Source: CAZXBB01 sp964638815 (GTDB lineage: Bacteria; Planctomycetota; Phycisphaerae; Phycisphaerales; SM1A02). From it: DNA of 5,359 nt. The notes under the pieces are model-generated. The model was not told where the DNA came from, made no database searches, and saw only the letters and a program-made list of their open reading frames with translations. The DNA lies in assembly GCA_964638815.1 (NCBI GenBank), contig CAZXBB010000106.1:1-5359 (forward strand), given 5' to 3'. The position numbers were made by a program, and so were the translations under genes. Of the stretch, positions 3,356 to 5,359 are shown one piece after another (position 1 is the first letter of the stretch; each line of letters opens with the position of its first letter).

Positions 3356-5137
3356 TTGACCCCCGGCACGACCCACGCCACGACCCACGCCACGACCCAT
3401 GCCATGACCCATGCCATGACCCATGCCATGACCCACGCCATGACCCATGCCATGACCCATGCCATGACCCACGCACCACGCCGCTGCGTCCTTCGACCGG
3501 CAGCCGTCCGGCGCGGCCGCGCGATCGTGTTCGCGCTCGTCCTCGCGATCACGCTGCTCGCCACGGCGATCGTCACGTTCGTGCTCGTCCGGATGTTCGA
3601 GAACAAGGAAGCCGGGCGCACGCCGTTCGTGCGCGTCGCCGAGGTGAACGAGATGACCACGGATCCGCGGCCGTGGGGGATGAACTGGCCGCACCAGTTC
3701 GACGGCTGGAAGTCCACCGCCGGCGACGAGTTCTACGGCGGGTCGAGCGCGATGCCGAAGAGCAAGCTCGAGCAACAGCCGTACCTCGAGCGGCTCTACG
3801 CGGGGTATGCGTTCAGCATCGATTACCGCGAGGCCCGCGGCCACGCCTACATGCTCTACGATCAGGGCGTCACGGAGCGCGTGACAAAGAAGCCCCAGGC
3901 CGGCGCGTGCCTTCACTGTCATGGCTCGGTGACGGTGCTCTATCGCAAGGTCGGGCTGGAGGCGATGGGCGAACCCGCGGACGAAGCGGCACTCGCCGCG
4001 GACTTCAACATGCCGGCGGTGGTGCGCGGTTTCGAGGAGCTCAGCCGCGAGCCCTACTTCGAGGTGTTCACGCGGCTCGCGAGCATGCCCGACGGCTACG
4101 CGGATGCCGAGGGGCCGGTCTTCCCGATGCCGCCGGCGGGGGGGTTCGAGGGCGAGATAGCGGGCGAGAAGCTGCCCGCCGACCACCCGGACGTCGGCAA
4201 CGCGCATCCGGTCACCTGCATCGACTGTCACGATCCGCAGACGATGGCGATCCGCGTGACGCGCCCCGGCTTTATGCAGGGCATCGCCGACCTCGCCGCC
4301 GGCGACGGCGCCGTCCCGCACCTGCCGAGCATCGAAACGTGGCGACGCGGCGACCGTACGGAACCGTACGACCCCAACCAGCTCGCGACGCGCCAGGAGA
4401 TGCGTTCGTTCGTGTGCGGCCAGTGTCACGTGGAGTACTACTGCGCGAACAGGATGACGCTGACGTTCCCCTGGGCGAACGGACTGAAGGCCGAGGACCT
4501 CGAGCGTTACTGGGACGAGCTGGAGTTCCCCGACGGCGGCGCGTTCCACGACTACCGGCACGGCGAAACGGGCGCGCCGGTGTACAAGGTCCAGCATCCC
4601 GAGTTCGAGTTGTGGAGCCAGGGCATCCACGCCCGCAGCGGCGTGAGCTGCTCCGACTGCCACATGCCGTACCAGCGTGTCGGGGCGATGAAGGTGTCGA
4701 ACCACGACGTTCGCAGCCCGCTCGCGAATGTGAACGCCGCGTGCCAGAACTGCCACCACGCGGACGAGACCGAGCTGACCGAGCGCGTCCGGTCGATCCA
4801 GGAGAGGACCGTCGCCATGATCGACCGCGCCGGCGGCGCGATGACCGACATGCTCGACGCGATCCTCGCCGCGAAGGCCGCGGGCGCGACGGACGAGCAG
4901 CTCGCCGACGTGTACGGATTCCAGCGCAAGGCGATGTGGCGGCTCGACTACATCTCGAGCGAGAACTCCGCCGGCTTTCACGCCGACCAGGAAGCCATGC
5001 GCATCCTCGCCGAGTCGATCGACTACAGCCGCCGCGCCGAGACCGCCGCCCTCCGCCTCCGCGTGCCCGCCGCGCCGAGCAAATCGAGCACGAAGGACCT
5101 GCCCATCGAGCCCGTGCACGGGGTGACGGAGCGCTGA
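3356..5137 (+). CDS. nrfA: Ammonia-forming cytochrome c nitrite reductase NrfA, CXXCH active-site variant
   Basis: NrfA reduces nitrite to ammonium by six electrons using five c-type hemes, docked to NrfH. Numbering from TTG 3356 (593 residues): an uncleaved membrane helix at about 55-75 (IVFALVLAITLLATAIVTFVL), then heme motifs CLHCH 185-189, CIDCH 288-292, CGQCH 354-358, CSDCH 432-436 and CQNCH 463-467. Expected active-site residues are present: Arg161 (in REARGHAY), Tyr361 (in CGQCHVEYY) and His414 (in YKVQHPE). Calcium-site Glu360, Lys411 and Gln413 are also present. The helical C-terminus ends with the typical LDYISSENSAGFH. The classical active-site heme motif is CXXCK; here it is CXXCH, as in Campylobacter jejuni NrfA. 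The N-terminus is a tandem THAM repeat, so the start is ambiguous: TTG 3356 has only a weak GGAA six bases upstream, and in-frame ATGs occur at 3404, 3416, 3428, 3440, 3452 and 3464. Starting at 3464 gives 557 residues and keeps the helix. Confidence 0.96.
   Translation: MTPGTTHATTHATTHAMTHAMTHAMTHAMTHAMTHAMTHAPRRCVLRPAAVRRGRAIVFALVLAITLLATAIVTFVLVRMFENKEAGRTPFVRVAEVNEMTTDPRPWGMNWPHQFDGWKSTAGDEFYGGSSAMPKSKLEQQPYLERLYAGYAFSIDYREARGHAYMLYDQGVTERVTKKPQAGACLHCHGSVTVLYRKVGLEAMGEPADEAALAADFNMPAVVRGFEELSREPYFEVFTRLASMPDGYADAEGPVFPMPPAGGFEGEIAGEKLPADHPDVGNAHPVTCIDCHDPQTMAIRVTRPGFMQGIADLAAGDGAVPHLPSIETWRRGDRTEPYDPNQLATRQEMRSFVCGQCHVEYYCANRMTLTFPWANGLKAEDLERYWDELEFPDGGAFHDYRHGETGAPVYKVQHPEFELWSQGIHARSGVSCSDCHMPYQRVGAMKVSNHDVRSPLANVNAACQNCHHADETELTERVRSIQERTVAMIDRAGGAMTDMLDAILAAKAAGATDEQLADVYGFQRKAMWRLDYISSENSAGFHADQEAMRILAESIDYSRRAETAALRLRVPAAPSKSSTKDLPIEPVHGVTER
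3368..3475 (+). repeat. Nine 12-bp tandem repeats at the nrfA N-terminus (TTHA/MTHA)
   Basis: Nine 12-bp units of the form A[C/T]GACCCA[C/T]GCC (the last ends GCA) encode TTHA three times and then MTHA six times. CAT/CAC and GCC/GCA differences are synonymous, while ACG/ATG switches Thr to Met and creates six in-frame ATGs. Five units also contain ATG-CCA-TGA in another frame, starting at 3399, 3411, 3423, 3447 and 3459, with its TGA overlapping the next in-frame ATG as ATGA. The unit length is a multiple of three, so copy-number change would not shift the frame. Confidence 0.92.
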
Positions 5138-5189
5138 GGCAAGCGGCGCCGGGACGCACGCGGCGTTGACGCCCGCTCCTGCCTCGGCG
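5132..5189 (+). terminator. Long hairpin over the nrfA stop codon, probable transcript 3' end
   Basis: Bases 5132-5141 pair with 5180-5189 (ten pairs, one a U-G wobble at the stop codon). After a two-base bulge, 5142-5146 pair with 5173-5177. Inside, 5147-5151 pair with 5161-5165 around a nine-base loop. About 20 pairs in total make this the strongest structure in the window. No T-run follows, so it is either a non-canonical terminator or a 3' stabiliser. The remaining spacer to the tRNA (5190-5291) holds a repeated GAGGCCGC (5242-5249, 5252-5259) whose GAGGCCG can pair with CGGCCTC at 5201-5207. No gene is seen there. Confidence 0.4.
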
Positions 5190-5291
5190 GCAGCAACCAA
5201 CGGCCTCCGCACCGCCTCCGGAAGCCGCGGCCGCATCGCCAGAGGCCGCACGAGGCCGCTATCGTGTGGGACGACGTATCGGCAACAACTC

Positions 5292-5359
5292 GGGCCTGTG
5301 GCGGAACTGGCAGACGCGGCGGACTTAAAATCCGCTTGGGGGCAACCCCAGTGAGGGTT
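5292..5359 (+). tRNA. tRNA-Leu(UAA), 3' end beyond window
   Basis: The 5' acceptor strand is GGGCCTG (5292-5298), followed by U8 and G9. The D arm runs from 5301 to 5317 (GCG/CGC stem). The anticodon stem GCGGA/TCCGC encloses the seven-base loop CTTAAAA with anticodon TAA at 5326-5328. A long variable arm (GGGG-CAA-CCCC type, about 5338-5350) marks a class II tRNA and, with UAA, leucine. The window ends in the T arm (GAGGGTT), so roughly 20 bases including the 3' acceptor strand are missing. Confidence 0.95.

Noticed and set aside
3356..3361. TTGACC as a -35 box for an internal nrfA promoter
   Set aside because: No -10-like hexamer lies about 17 bases downstream; that region is the 12-bp repeat.
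3368..3475. CRISPR array at the repeat preceding nrfA
   Set aside because: The units are 12 bp and contiguous, without spacers, and lie in frame with nrfA.
1526..5137. Reassigned TGA codon, considered because frames stay open after several TGA stops
   Set aside because: All recognisable proteins end normally at these TGAs, Trp is encoded by TGG throughout, and the frame after the secreted protein gene closes within ten codons. Open frames after stops are expected at this GC content.
2764..5169. Very long alternative frame across nrfHA (about 800 codons), and a 648-codon minus-strand frame over the same region
   Set aside because: Both are shadows of nrfH and nrfA in GC-rich DNA. They are Arg/Pro/Ala-rich with no domain signal, while the nrf frames carry nine heme motifs.
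5166..5354. 62-codon plus-strand frame ending in a PVAELADAADLKS-type peptide
   Set aside because: This is the well-known artefact of translating a tRNA-Leu gene; the peptide comes from 5292 onward.
5292..5359. Integration site or genomic island edge at the tRNA-Leu gene
   Set aside because: No integrase, direct repeat of the tRNA 3' end or composition break is visible, and the tRNA 3' end is outside the window.

Overview
The window reads as chromosomal DNA from a GC-rich bacterium, most likely a planctomycete (Planctomycetota). That placement is an inference. It rests on the wording of the NusG core (MDWFVLRVASNKENYVRD, KLYPGYVFVEM, IPQDVFFLIKETTGVGDFVG), on weak Shine-Dalgarno use at several genes, and on a small exported His/Tyr/Arg-rich protein of a kind common in that phylum. 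No marker here fixes the genus.

Layout. (1) 3-827, plus strand: the 3' part of nusG, whose frame stays open to the window edge and encodes a repetitive charged N-terminal extension ahead of a normal NGN-KOW NusG. (2) 828-1003: an intergenic stretch with a strong GC hairpin and then an inverted repeat that can mask the next ribosome binding site. (3) 1004-1399, plus: a small secreted Gly/Tyr/Arg/His-rich protein of unknown function. (4) 1526-2572, minus: an exported LolA/LppX-like (outer membrane lipoprotein-sorting-like) protein, convergent with the small gene. (5) 2573-2752: a divergent intergenic region with a 10-bp-periodic tandem repeat. (6) 2753-5137, plus: an nrfH-nrfA pair encoding the membrane-anchored tetraheme quinol dehydrogenase and the pentaheme ammonia-forming nitrite reductase. 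(7) 5132-5189: a long hairpin over the nrfA stop. (8) 5292 to the end: tRNA-Leu(UAA), cut by the window edge.

How the genes work together. NrfH takes electrons from the quinone pool through its single membrane helix and four c-type hemes and passes them to NrfA, which reduces nitrite to ammonium by six electrons (the terminal step of DNRA). All recognisable NrfA catalytic and calcium-site residues are present, but the active-site heme is bound by CXXCH instead of the classical CXXCK. This pair should therefore not need a dedicated CXXCK heme lyase. The nusG gene, the small secreted protein and the LolA-like protein have no evident functional link to nitrite reduction.

The most unusual recurring feature is short in-register tandem repetition: in the NusG N-terminus, in the small secreted protein, in the nrfH upstream region, and at the N-terminus of NrfA. 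In nrfA, 12-bp units supply six in-frame ATG codons interleaved with five ATG-CCA-TGA mini-ORFs.
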